Part shown: positions 47,944 to 59,050 of the stretch, in pieces
Position numbering within the stretch: position 1 is the stretch's first letter
Layout of the letters: every line of letters starts with the position of its first letter
NCBI RefSeq assembly: GCF_024166365.1
Contig: NC_064822.1
Coordinates: 148,062,823-148,126,822 of the forward strand
Source: Elephas maximus indicus
Taxonomy: Eukaryota; Chordata; Mammalia; Proboscidea; Elephantidae
Length of the DNA: 64,000 nt
Reading direction: 5' to 3'
Translations under genes and position numbers: made by a program
The notes under the pieces: generated by a model
What the model was told of the DNA's origin: nothing
What the model saw: the letters and a program-made list of their open reading frames with translations, nothing else
Databases searched by the model: none

Positions 47944-49145
47944 ATGTCTAAAAGGGAATCTACTCACCCTTCGCACATTACCCATGTCCATTTCTGTGTC
48001 ACTAGGCAGGCATGCCATGAAACAGGTGTCAGCAGGTGTCTCACTCTCCCAGCAGGTGTGCAGTCGGCTCAGGTCAGGTGCAGTGTGGCGGTTTGTTCTC
48101 TCTCTTTCTGTGGCTTTTCTTGGCTGGGTCTGGTTCCCTATGCTTACTGATTCAGCTCTCAACCAGCCGCTTGGGAAAACCCCGGGCTAGTATTACAACA
48201 GCTTTTTTCTTTTTTTTTAAAGGCAACTCCTGTATGATGTATGCCCAGGCCTCTGTGAGCAACCTCTTGGCCCTTCAGACAGGCCTCCCCTCGACCTTCT
48301 CATGCCAGGCCTTCTCTTGGCCTTAGGGTTACAGCTCTCAGCATAGGTAGGGAGTCTGTTGCTACCAAAGGCAGACCAGCTTGGCCCCCACGCTGCTGCT
48401 TGCTCTGCTCAGGCACCTGCCTGCAAGTCCTGGACTGCAGCTGCTTCCCCTTTATGGGGCACTCAACTCCACTGGTGTCCTCCTGTCCACAGGTGCCTTG
48501 CTCCATTGGCAACCTACTGCCAGGAGGTGTCAAGCTCCATTGGCAACCTCCTGTCAAGAGGTATACAGCTCCCCTCTGTGGGCCAGCTTTGCCCACCATT
48601 TCTGCCCTGACTGCTCTTTCCCACTGTGCCTCTTTTGGGCCTCTTGCTGCTGGCTCTGCTTCTGGGCCCATTCTGGGCCTCTCTGACACTGGCTGTGGTG
48701 CTATTTCTCTTCTCTAGGTCTCTTGCTACAGTTTCTCTTGGTCTTCAGCATTATCAACTCAGTATTATAGCCCTTGAACCATATCACAGTGCATTTTTTG
48801 GGTCTTGGAGGTTCTCAGTGTAGTGACCTTCTGTCCAAAGGATGTGTTCCTCTCTAGGCTCCTGTTTATCAAGATATCCCCAAAAAACCTCTGTGAGATT
48901 AGGCTCTTATATAGAAAAATACCTTGTCAAATTCAACTTATGGCTTTTGTAATGCAATCCGTAAGGTGGATTGTAAAGCAACCAATCATACTGGGTAGAC
49001 TGCAAGCCATTTATGCAGATATCAAACTAACCAATCCTTTGGCAGATTGAGGCCCAGCCAATCATTTTGGGAGGATTTGCAAATCCAGGGCCAGAAAGGA
49101 CACACAAGAGAAACCCATTGTATCACAGAGGGGCAGGAAATAGAA
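47944..49145 (-). mobile_element. ERV LTR-like block with TATA and CCAAT boxes
   Basis: About 1.2 kb, more GC-rich and pyrimidine-rich than its surroundings. Read on the minus strand it opens with three ATTGG boxes (in 48972-49070), then a TATA box ctatataag (48905-48913), then C/T-poor transcribed sequence with a local duplication. This order resembles an LTR U3-R layout. Multiple overlapping open frames at 48300-48720 show no protein domain. The family is unknown to me. Confidence 0.45.
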
Positions 49146-49229
49146 GGGACAGAAGAATTTCACAGACAAGAATAATTTGAGATAATTCTCAAATGAAGGT
49201 TGATTAAGAAGATCCTTGTTGGACAAAAA

Positions 49230-49428
49230 GGAGCCCTAATAGCTCAGTGGTTAAACGCTTGGAGGCTAACCGAACAGTTGGTGGTTTGAACCAACCAACC
49301 GCCCCGCAGGCGAAAGATGTGGCAGTGCACTTCCATAAAAAGAGCAGCCTTGGAAACCCTATGGGGAAGTTCTAATTTGTCCTATAGGGTCATCATGAAT
49401 CAGAATTGACTCAATGGCAATGGGTTTA
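49230..49428 (+). mobile_element. AfroSINE-type SINE, older subfamily
   Basis: Head ggagccctaatagctcagtg, middle aaagatgtggcagtgcac, tail catgaatcagaattgac. Confidence 0.87.
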
Positions 49429-49855
49429 GACAGACAAAATGGAGATGGAGGTAGAAAGCATTCAAGACAGATGGAACACCATATCCACAAGCTTTACAGT
49501 GGGGCACAACAGCGAGTGGGTCAGAGTAGCAAGAGAAGAAATACAGGGCTAGAGAAGTAGACTCAGTAAAGACCATAAAGGTATCATGTATGCTTTGTTG
49601 AATGACTTACTTCCCTTCCACACCCCCATTTTTACTAAAGGTAATGGAAAGGCATAATCCTGGCATCATTGTGAAAGAAAAATTAGGAAGAAAACAGACC
49701 CAAAGCAGGGAGATAATTTACAAAGCTAAGTAAAAAAAAAAAAAAGTAGGTAGTAGAATTTCCAGCACTGGGATGCTAGAAAGAGGCAAAGATGGGACTT
49801 GAACCCATCTGCACAGTTTAAATATTGTTGTTGCTAACATTATCCCATATCCTAA

Positions 49856-50030
49856 AATGTGCCATTTATATTGATTCCATTGCTCATCAAAATTCTGCAA
49901 AGTAGGTTGTGCTATTATCTTCATATCACCAACAAGTAAAGAGACTTGAGAACGTAAAAGTACTTGCCTGAGGTCGCCCTGTTAGTAAGTGGAAGAGCGG
50001 AGATTTAAATCTAGAGATATAAGCCACTCT
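49856..50030 (-). mobile_element. MIR SINE, antisense
   Basis: aaagtacttgcctgaggtcg, ctgttagtaagtggaagagc: the reversed MIR core. Confidence 0.7.
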
Positions 50031-50039
50031 AGCTAGTCT

Positions 50040-50180
50040 TTCCAAACCCCAGTTCCATCATTTGTAAATAAGGATTATAACAGTACTCTCCTCACAGTGA
50101 TGTTGTGAAAATTAAATGACATTACATTTGTAAAGTGCTTAGTGAGTGCCTGGCTAAACACTATAAATGTTGTTATACTA
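50040..50180 (+). mobile_element. MIR SINE fragment
   Basis: ccagttccatcatttgtaaat, tgatgttgtgaaaattaaatg, gtaaagtgcttagtgagtgcc: the MIR 3' half. Confidence 0.75.
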
Positions 50181-50471
50181 CAATTTAGTGTAGAAATGCT
50201 AAGATTATACAAAACAGGTGTTCATGAGGGTGGGAAATAGGCTGGGAACCGTAGGAAAGTGATGGGCTCTCATTTTCTTGTAGACGGTTGCATTAGCTTC
50301 AGGGAGGGAAGACAATGAGAGAGAAGGAACTTGAAGGTCTGTAATAATCTCTAAGTAGAACAAGAGAAGCAGAGGTCTACGAATCCAACAACACATATTA
50401 AAAACTATCATTATTTGATAACCACCCAGCCTCATGAAAATGAAATGTCTGATATATAGCTATTTTGAGTT

Positions 50472-50648
50472 GTTGTTGCTGTGTGCTGTGGATTCCAACT
50501 CACAGAGACCCTATATGACAGAGTAGGACTGCCCCATAGGGTTTCCTAGGCTATAAGCTCTACAGGAGCAGGGAACCAGATCTTACCTCCCACAGAACTG
50601 CTGGTGGGTTGGAACATCAACCTTTTGGTTAGCAGCTGAGCGCTTTGA
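50472..50648 (-). mobile_element. AfroSINE-type SINE, antisense
   Basis: gtggattccaactcacagag through accttttggttagcagctga. Confidence 0.87.
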
Positions 50649-50852
50649 GTACATAATGATATTCTGATATTTAAATTACATCATTGCCATATGAAGAATA
50701 AAACACTTGTTGAGAAATGCTATTAAACTAAAATGGCTCCACAATTGAATTAACAACGTTTTCAAAGAAATCTTATTCTTGTCAGATATTTGAGGAACAA
50801 ACAGTTCTTTCTCATCTCTTCATTCCCTCAATAAACATTGATTCAACCAAAA

Positions 50853-51012
50853 AAAACCATTGCTGTAGAGTTGATTCCGACTCATAGCGACCCTTCAGGA
50901 CAGAGCAGAACTTCCCCATAGGGTTTCCAAGGAGCGCCTGGTGGATTCAAACTGCCAACCTCGTGCTTAGCAGTTGTTAACTCTTAACCACCACACCACC
51001 AAGGTTTCCAAA
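50853..51012 (-). mobile_element. AfroSINE-type SINE, antisense
   Basis: gtagagttgattccgactc through the head ccacaccaccaaggtttcc. Confidence 0.9.
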
Positions 51013-51428
51013 CATTTATTAGTACCCTTAAAGAGAGATGTTGTATTAGGCCAATAGGCTATAAACTAACCAGAACTGCAAATGATTTTCAAAATGAGAG
51101 GAATATTTAAGTGAAAACAAAGTCACTTATTTAAAAAAAAAAAAAAAAAACTACTTAGGTTAAAAGGGCATGGGTATACTCAATTTGAGGTTACAGGGAT
51201 TTCTAAGAAGATTACAATTAAATGGATTTCTGCTAAACACTATGTACATTAGTTAAAAAACAATAGTTCTGAGTTAAATTTACTGATAATCTATTACTAG
51301 GTACTTGTTACATTTTTTCCGTACTAATTAGTAATATTCTAGTTAAAGTTGGATTAATTTATAGAGTTGTAAGTTTTCTTCACAGTAAAAATATAACATG
51401 AGAAAATAAGAGCTATAGTAACACTCAC

Positions 51429-51489
51429 CATGGATTAATTTATCTTTAGAAGAATTTTCAGTATTTTTCTTTTTTTTGTTGTACTTCAT
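51429..51489 (-). other. TSPAN19: Candidate TSPAN19 5' UTR exon
   Basis: A 61-base segment on the minus strand with a good acceptor (gttttccttcttaaaactta then tattgtcag) and a strong donor (ATG followed by GTGAGT). If spliced to the exon at 44051, its own ATG opens a short upstream frame ending in TGA before the TSPAN19 start. There is no transcript evidence. Confidence 0.35.
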
Positions 51490-52639
51490 CTGACAATATA
51501 AGTTTTAAGAAGGAAAACAAAGCAAAACAGTGTAGACATAGTTTTCAAAATTAGTTGATTACTAAAGGATTTGATAATCTTTAGAAAAAGCCTGAGGTTC
51601 CATATTCAGAAATAAAATTAATCTTAAGATTATACTTGTGAACCTCAACATAATATTGTAGTCTTAGCATTTTAAATAAGGAGTTTGAATAGTCTATAAA
51701 TCAGCATAATTTGTAATCTATAAATCAGTCTAAAAAATACCATAATGAAAAACTCTAAATTTAAATAGATCTGAAATCAGGGATAATTTATTTTCTAAAA
51801 TTATTAGCCTTTTGAGAGAGGAACTAAAATGTGTGTGTGTTTTTTTTTTTTTTAATAGCAAAAGTCTAGTAATTTCTCACTCTATATTATTAGGTTTGTT
51901 GTTACCAGGAAACACAAATTTGTTGTTACCAGGAAATAATCTATTTTCTTTCAAAGGCTCAATGAAATATTTGCTTTTAGCTTATTGTATGGCAGATACC
52001 TTCAACAATTATGCACAACCACTTCCTCTTGAAAATTAATGCCTCTTTGTAAACTTTAAAAAGATTAAAATCAGAAACATCTATTATTAACTAAAGTGAA
52101 ATTTCACATTTTGTACACTATATACTCCTCCATGAAAAAATAAACTTTTATGGCTTTTTAAGTTAAAACTAATAGTATGACATATACTCAGAACTTCAGT
52201 TCTATATTGAAATCATCAATATTTTTGGAGTAAAATATATTCCAGCATTTTTTTTTCCAAATTTCTCACACCCTCTCCCCACCCCAACTCCACTGAGAGG
52301 TTTTTGATAGGCATTGAAAATTGACTGAATTTTTCTTTTCAAAGAAACTGTTGTGATGGAAGGCAATTTATTGACTTTTGTTCCATCACTTCCAGACCCC
52401 ACAAATCACTACTCACCATTGTGGCTCTGTGGAATGAACAATTTACACATGTACAACTCAACATTTTGCTAGATGCAAATTTAGCTTAATTTAAAGGTCA
52501 GCCTATCTTTACTTGGGTAATTATAACAAAACGCCATTTCGTTACTAAATACCCTCCGAAAGATTTAAATACCTGGAAAAATTCTTAAACTCCTTGCCCA
52601 ACTCCTGAGATGCAGCAATCGTTCCAATCAAGAATGGAA
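51490..52639. other. Unassigned AT-rich sequence near the divergent promoter
   Basis: No repeat recognised. A further minus-strand donor-like site (aatg then GTGAGT, 52411-52420) could belong to a TSPAN19 5' exon. Confidence 0.45.
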
Positions 52640-52693
52640 ATTATTTGTCCGTCTTGGGCACCTGTAAGGCAAAGTCTGTCTATCTTTCTTGGG

Positions 52694-52698
52694 ATTGG
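52694..52698 (-). promoter_or_regulatory. CCAAT box (ATTGG on plus strand)
   Basis: gggATTGGct immediately before the X-box-like motif, the usual NF-Y position next to RFX sites. Confidence 0.55.
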
Positions 52699-52700
52699 CT

Positions 52701-52714
52701 GTTGCCGTGGCTAC
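52701..52714 (+). promoter_or_regulatory. RFX X-box-like motif
   Basis: GTTGCCGTGGCTAC compares with the family pattern GTTRCC, 1-3 bases, RRNRAC, with one mismatch (T for the purine before AC). RFX factors drive many ciliary genes through such sites. Confidence 0.6.
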
Positions 52715-53166
52715 GCTTTGTTTGGAGGCAATGGGAGCTGTCTTTCAGCCTAGCCTGGGGACACCGCTGTTGGTGGGTGAGCCGGGGCTCCTCCAAGCCC
52801 AGGTTCGGGTTTGGGGAGGCGAGGCAGAGCTACGGGAGTGCAGATCGATCGGGCCACGCTCCGCCAGGGCGCGACTTCCCGGGCAACCGGGAAAGCACGG
52901 GCCGCTGACCGGGCTGGGCAAAGGGAGTGGCTGCGCGAGTCTGCGGAGCTTGAGGCTCCCTTCAGTTCCTCAGGTTTTGACAACTCATTCAAAACTTCAA
53001 GATCCACTTTGACAATCTAGAGATTTTCAATGGCTACTTTCTTTTTTCCCCTTACGTGGCAGTTCTTTTCCTTCCTTCCTTCTTTTTTTTTTTCCATGTA
53101 TAATTTATGGCCACTATATATATATATTTTTTTTATCTAAAGTAGATTTCATCCTTTTTATTGCAG

Positions 53167-53225
53167 GTGTTGAAAGGTGAAATTCCTTAATATTTTACAC
53201 TTTTGTCAGCTTTACCCAGCTCCAG
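53167..53225 (+). other. LRRIQ1: Candidate LRRIQ1 5' UTR exon
   Basis: 59 bases between a strong acceptor (catcctttttattgcag) and a strong donor (ctccag then GTGAGT), lying between the promoter and the ATG exon. It contains no ATG. There is no transcript evidence. Confidence 0.35.
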
Positions 53226-54184
53226 GTGAGTTATTGTCAACTTGAAGTATTTACTATATAGTCCAATTACACTGGAATCCATTTAGGGTTGCATTGCCCG
53301 AAAGGTTTGCCACTAGCTGCAGGTGTTTTGACAAATTGAAATCCAGCTAATTCGAATTGAGATGTCCTGTAGGTGTAAAATACATACTAGATCTTGAAGA
53401 GTTAGTATGGAAAACAAGAATGTTACTTTTTACGTTTATTTTTATAATTAATAGTTAATTTTTTTATATGGATTACATGTTGAAAGAATAAAATGTTGGA
53501 TATATTGGGTTGAATAAAATGTTATTAAAATTAACATAAATTTCACCTATTTCTTTTTTACTTTTTAAAATGTGGCTACTGGAACATTTAAAATGACGTG
53601 TTAGGTTTCTGTCAGACAGGGCTGATCTATGGAGCCAGTAGGTAAGGAGAGAAAGGCATATGATGGAAATTATTCTTATCTTCATCCTACTCTTGCCTCT
53701 CTAATATTTTGTGTAGTGTGCATTCTGCTTTATAACCACGTCAAAAAATTAATTTTTCACCTACAAACACCAAATTTTTTTTGTGAGTTTGATTACAAGT
53801 TAACGTTTTGCACTTTTTCTTTCCTTTGCAGCTGGGAGCTTGTGGATAAAATTTAATATTTTTAACTAATCTGTAAAATTATAAAATAGTACCTATTCTT
53901 CATAAAAATATCACTCAATATAAAGGTATGAAATGAAATTTTAAAACTCCCTGATTTCTTCCAGAAACTCTATGTCTAAAAAACATGTGTGTATTTGCAT
54001 GTAGTTACATAAAAGATAATTTACATACCATGCTGCCACATGTTTTCAGCAATTCATACTTTTGGCTATATTTCTAAAGTTACCCAGTTAAAAAAAAAGT
54101 ATTTGTACAGTATTCCCTTCTCTGGATCCATCATAATTTATTCAAGTGTTCTGTTAGTGTCCTATCAACCAGTGTCTATGACAT
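53226..54184 (+). other. LRRIQ1 5' intron, unassigned part
   Basis: AT-rich, no clear repeat family apart from weak L1-like hints after about 53,950. Confidence 0.5.
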
Positions 54185-54515
54185 TTTAACATCAGAGTTT
54201 TTATTGAGATTATTATAGATTCACAGTTTTAAGAAATAATAAAGAAAGAGCACTTGTACATTCTGTAAAATGTCCCCAATGGTATTACATTGCAAAACTA
54301 TAGTATAAAATCACAGGATATTGACATCAATACAATCTGCTGGTCCTATTCCAGGTTCCTCAGTTTTCTTTGTATTCCTGTGTGTGGGTGTGTTAAATTC
54401 TGTACAGTTTTTATAACTGATAAAGGTTTGTGTATCCACTACCACAGCAGAGATACTGAACAGTTCCAACACTAAAAGGACCTTTCCTATTGCCTTTTTA
54501 TAACCAAATCTGGAA
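54185..54515 (-). mobile_element. Old L1 (L1M-type) 3' UTR fragment, antisense
   Basis: tttattgagattattatagat, ccccaatggtattacattgc, cacaggatattgacatcaat: an ancient mammalian L1 3' end in reverse. Confidence 0.72.
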
Positions 54516-54724
54516 AAAAAAAAAATGAATGAAGGGACAGATAAAATCACGTTCTTTAGTATATAGTAAAACCTTAATAATGAGGTGTGACAAAATTTTG
54601 TTGAACCGTAACATTTTTACATAGAACATGTTGCATTGGTATGACAAATTAACAAACCCATGATTTGCACCTGCATAATAGCTTCTTCATTTTTATTTAA
54701 ATGGTTTTGTGTTTTATTATGAAG

Positions 54725-54878
54725 AATGATGGAAAACAACGATGATGATGATGATGATGATGCAAAGCTCAAAGAAGAAATAGAAGCTGAATTGGATAAA
54801 ATCAGCATTTCCTCCCTGGAAAAAGAGGATATTGCTAGTGATTCAATATCAGAAACCCAGAGTGATGGCAGTGATACA
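54725..54878 (+). CDS. LRRIQ1: LRRIQ1 first coding exon
   Basis: ATG at 54726 starts 51 codons: MMENN, seven Asp, then AKLKEEIEAELDKISISSLE and an acidic/serine-rich stretch ending SDGSDT. From memory human LRRIQ1 begins MDDDDAKLKAEIEAELDKLS, a clear match. The exon starts after AG at 54723-54724 and ends at an ACA/GTAAGT donor, phase 0. The first ATG has A at -3; the second ATG (54729) has A at -3 and G at +4 and may also be used. The protein is a large LRR and IQ-motif protein linked to motile cilia. The frame continuing past 54878 is intron. Confidence 0.92.
54741..54762 (+). repeat. (GAT)7 trinucleotide repeat in LRRIQ1 coding sequence
   Basis: Seven perfect GAT codons encode the Asp tract. 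In the +1 frame the same bases read as seven consecutive ATGs followed by CAA AGC TCA AAG AAG AAA and TAG. Confidence 0.9.
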
Positions 54879-55079
54879 GTAAGTGCTACGTGGTGGATCT
54901 TTGAGCCTTTTTACTGGAATAGGCTTTTCAGAAAAATATTTATCTTCTAAATGTGTTTTGTATATTTCATCTCATTTTTTACCTTAGAAGCATCTTAAAC
55001 AATGTATATCGATATATAAATATAAAAAGTATATTGAAGATAGAAAATTGCTTATATAATTCTATATTAATATATGTGC

Positions 55080-56355
55080 ATTTTAAATAAAATTGGAATT
55101 ATGTTGTATCCTGTTTTTCTTATTCATGAGCATTTTCATGTGATTAGATATACATGAAAAGCAAAATTTTAATTGCTACATAATATGCCATTATCATTGA
55201 TAGAACTATTTATCTATTTTTGGTCATTTAAGTTGTTTCCAGCTGTTCATAGTTTAAACAGTGACATGATAAATATGCTTGTCCGTATCTCTGATAATTT
55301 GCTAAGATATATTCTTAGCAATAATATCTGTAGTTCAGGTGCTATAAAATATTTCCTAATTAAACAAAAAAGTAGAAGTCTTTATACTGGACAAGAAGAA
55401 TAGGGTTATTTTTGTAAATACTGGGTCAAAATATAGAACTTTTTATGGACTATTATCACATGCCAAGGTGCTTTCTGGAGAATTTTGTCATTTTACATTT
55501 CCACAAGTAGAATGTGAAGCTACCTTTCTCATCACGTGCAAACCTGCACAGATTATTATAATTTTTAATCTCTTGTAATTTAAAAGCTAAAAATGGAATT
55601 TTATTTCTTACTTTGTATTTTGTTAGTTTAATATTTTTAATGTGCTTATTGGCCTTTGTATTTCTCCTAGTGTGATATGCCTGTTCAGATTCTTTATGCA
55701 TTTTTATATTGTATTATTGACATTTTTATTATTTATTTTTAGAAGCTCTTTGGTAAAAAAGAGTACTGTGCAAACACTTACCCTTTTAATTGTTTGTAAC
55801 ATATGAAATCTTTAGACACATAGAAATAATTTCTTTTTTGACTTCAAACATGTTATCCTTTTCTGTGTATATTTTCCCCAATTTTCTATGCTTAGGATGT
55901 CCTATCATGGATTCATTCTTTTATACTAAAATTCTTAATCCAATGGGAATTTATTTTCAGTTTTGTTACACCGTATAGATACAATTCGAATTTTTCTGGC
56001 ATATATTTATTTAATGTTTCTAGTGCCACTTGTTGAATTCAATTAATTGGTTGTGACTTTTGTATATGTTAATTTCTTATATGATATATCTGAGGCTATC
56101 CTTTTCCATGAATCCATTAATTTTTTTCCTATTGTAGCTTTATTTTTTTAAGTATCAAAGGGGTCAAATTTCTCCAACTTTTTGCTGTTTCAAAATCTTC
56201 TCAACTAAACTTTCCCCCCAAAAACTCATTTTGTTGAGTATCAAAAAACAATTCCACTTTGGTTTTTAATGAGGATTGTACTGAAACTACATACTACTTT
56301 GAGAAATATTACTGTTTTTCATTATTCTTTGTTTTTATCCAAGGTTAACTTAAAT
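55080..56355 (-). mobile_element. Old, diverged L1 fragment, antisense
   Basis: Weak but repeated L1-like blocks in reverse: tttggtcatttaagttgtttc near 55220, aattcttaatccaatggga near 55930, tttctagtgccacttgttg near 56020. No usable frame remains. Confidence 0.5.
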
Positions 56356-56369
56356 GAGACAAAATTCTT

Positions 56370-58460
56370 TTTTTTTTTTCTAAATTTATTTATTGTGCTT
56401 TAGGTGAAAGTCTACAAATCAAGTCAGTCTCTCATACAGAAAGCCATACACACCCTGCCGTGTACTCCCAGCTGCTCCCCCCTTAATGAGACAGCACATT
56501 CCTCTTCTCCCCTCTTTATTCCCCATGTCCATTCAACCAGCTCCTGTCCACCTCTTCCTTCTTATCTCACCACCAGACAGGAGTTGCCCACATAGTCTCA
56601 TGTGTCTACTTGAACAACAAAGTTCACTCCTCACCAGCATCATTGTCTACCTTATAGTCCAGGCCAATCCCAGTCTGTAGAGTTGGTTTCGGGAATGGTT
56701 CCAATCTTGGGCTATCAAAGGGTCCGGGACCATGACCATCAGGGTCCCTCCAGTCTCAGTCAGACCAGTAAGCCTGGTCTTTTTACGAGAATTTAAGACC
56801 TGCATCCCACTGCTCTCCTGCTCCATCAGGAATTCCCTGTTATGTTCTCTGTCAGGGCAATGATCTGTGGTAGCCGGGCACCATCTAGTTCTTCTGGTCT
56901 CAGGCTAATGGAGTCTCTGGTTTATGTAGCCCTTTCTGTCTCATGGGCTAATATTTTCCTTGTGTCTTTGGTTTTCCTCATTCTCCTTTGCTCCAGGTGG
57001 GGTGAGACCAATTTATGCATCTTAGATGGCCGCTTGCTAGTGTTTAAGACCCCAGATGCCTCTCTCCAAAGTGGAATGCAGAACATTTTCTTAATATATT
57101 TTGTTATGTCAATTGACCTAGATGTCCCCTGAAACCGTAGTCCCTAGACCCCTGTCTCTGCTACACTGGCTTTCGAAGCTTTTGGTTGTATTCAGGAAAC
57201 TTCTTTGCTTTTGGTTTAGTTCAGTTGGACTGACTATCCCTGTGTTATATGTTGCCCTTCCCTTCACCTAAAAAATTTTTTGTTTATTATCTAGTTAGTG
57301 AATATCTCTCTCCCTCCCTCCACACCCTCATAACCATCAAAGAATATTTTCTTCTGTGTTTAAACTTTATCTAGAGTTCTTATAATAGTGTTCTCATACA
57401 ATATTTGTCCTTTTGCAATTGACTAATTTTGCTCAGCATAATGCCTTCCAGATTCCTCCATGTTATGAAATGTTTCACAGGCTCATCATTGTTCTTAATC
57501 ATTGTATGGTATTCCATTGTGTGAATATACCATAATTTATTTAACCGTTCATCTGCTGAAGGGCACCTTGGTTGCTTCCAACTTTTTGCTATTTTAAGTA
57601 GTGCTGCAGTGAACACAGATGTGCATGTATCTGTTCATGTGAAGGCTCTTATTTCTTTAGGGTATATTCCAAGGAGTGAAATTGCTGGGTTATATGGTAG
57701 TTCTATTTCTAGTTTTTTAAGGAAACTCCAAATTGATTTCCAAAGTGGCTGTACCATTTTACATTTCCACCAGCAGTATATAAGTATTCCAGTCTTTCCA
57801 CAACCTCTCCAGCATTTATTATTTTGTGTTTTGGATTAATGCCAGCCTTGTTGGAGTGAGATGGAATCGCATTGTAGTTTTGAGTTGCATCTCTCTAATA
57901 GCTAATGATCCTGAGCATTTCCTCATGTATTTGTTAGCAGCCTGAATGTTTTCTTTGGTAAAGTGTCTGTTCATATCCTTTGCTCATTTTTAATTGTGTT
58001 ATTTTTCTTTTTTTTGTTGAGTATTTGCGGTATCATCTAGATTTTAGAGATCAGACGCTGATCGGAAATGGTGCAGATAAAAACTGTTTTCCAATCTGTA
58101 GGTAATATTTTTGGTCTTTTGGTGAAGTCTTTGGATGAGCATAGGTGTTTGACTTTTAGGAGGTCCAAGTTATCTAATTTCTCTTCTGATGTTTGTACAT
58201 TGTTAGTAACGTTTTGTATACTGTCTATGCCATGTATTAGGGCTCCTAGCGTTGTCCCTATTTTTTCTTCCATGATCTTTATCATTTTAGATTTTACATT
58301 TAGGCCTTTGATACATTTTGAGTTGGTTTTTGTGCATGGTGTGAGGTATGGATCTTGTTTCATTTTTTTTTTTTTTTTTTTGCAGATGGATATCCAGTTA
58401 TGCCAGCACCATTTTTGAAGAGACTCTCTTTTCCCCATTTAACAGATTTTGGGCCTTTTT
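56370..58460 (-). mobile_element. 5'-truncated L1 with target duplication
   Basis: Tail (poly-T) at left, 3' UTR to about 57379, then ORF2 C-terminal pieces on the minus strand (57380-57616, WYIHTMEYHTMIKN; 58037-58438, KQDPYLTPCTKTNSKCIKG). GAGACAAAATTCTT (56356-56369) and GAGACAAAGTTCTT (58461-58474) flank it with one mismatch. Same family as the L1 at 10988-18802 but older. Confidence 0.9.
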
Positions 58461-58848
58461 GAGACAAAGTTCTTAAATTCTTTGATTATGAAATCCAACC
58501 AAACTATGGATTTTACTATATTTCATTATATCTATGAATAAAGGAGGAAGAATACAATTTTAAAACTCTTCTTCTTGCTTAATTAGGCTACTTCACAAGC
58601 TTTCGTATCATTTAGAAAACTAATTTAAGTGTTATTACTGGGTAAGAAATTATTAACTAGGAAAACTAATCCAAAAAATTAAAAATTTAGGGATTATGGA
58701 TTGTATTTCATAGGATATAGCAATACCCTCTACAATCTGGTTGTCTTTAAAGATTTCTTAGTTAAACAACAAATAGAAGTGTCGACACAGGGTAGAAGAG
58801 TAAATTTTTTTTCTTGATATTGTCAATGAACTATTTTATCAATACACT

Positions 58849-59050
58849 AAGTCCTTGGGTGGTACGAACAGTCAAGCGCTTGACTACTAGCCAAAATGTT
58901 GGCAGTTGGAACCCATGCAGAGGTGCCTGAGAAGACAGGCCTGGCAATCTACTTCTGAAAGGTCACAGGCTTGAAAACCCTATGGAGCAGTTCTATTCTG
59001 CACACATCAAGTCACGATGAGTTGGAATCCACTCAGCATAACTAACAACT
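58849..59050 (+). mobile_element. AfroSINE-type SINE, older subfamily
   Basis: Head taagtccttgggtggtacg, middle aggcctggcaatctacttc, tail cacgatgagttggaatccac. Confidence 0.82.

Larger units (their letters stand above)
44052..51428 (-). other. TSPAN19 5' intron, repeat-rich
   Basis: Holds an L2 end, SINEs, a MER5-like element, a TATA-bearing LTR-like block and MIR fragments (listed). Unassigned: 44591-45144, 45931-46388, 47058-47943, 49429-49855, 50181-50471 and 51013-51428. Confidence 0.6.
52640..52990. promoter_or_regulatory. CpG-rich divergent promoter of TSPAN19 and LRRIQ1
   Basis: The one GC- and CpG-rich segment outside the L1 5' UTR, with CpG clusters at about 52820-52940. It lies between the two genes, which point away from it as in other mammals. 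It has no TATA box, as is common for such promoters. An inverted CCAAT box and an X-box-like motif sit at its left part. Transcription starts were not determined; open frames in this stretch are compositional. Confidence 0.75.

Noticed and set aside
48300-48717. Cluster of overlapping open frames on both strands
   Set aside because: A GC-richer stretch with few stops and a local duplication. The peptides look compositional and match nothing I know.
52645-53020. Open frames of 69-107 codons in the CpG-rich block
   Set aside because: All frames are open because of GC content. The block is better explained as promoter and leader sequence.
54879-54950. Continuation of the LRRIQ1 frame past the first coding exon
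   Set aside because: A consensus GTAAGT donor follows ACA at 54878, and the family protein continues with the exon at 60019, not with these residues.
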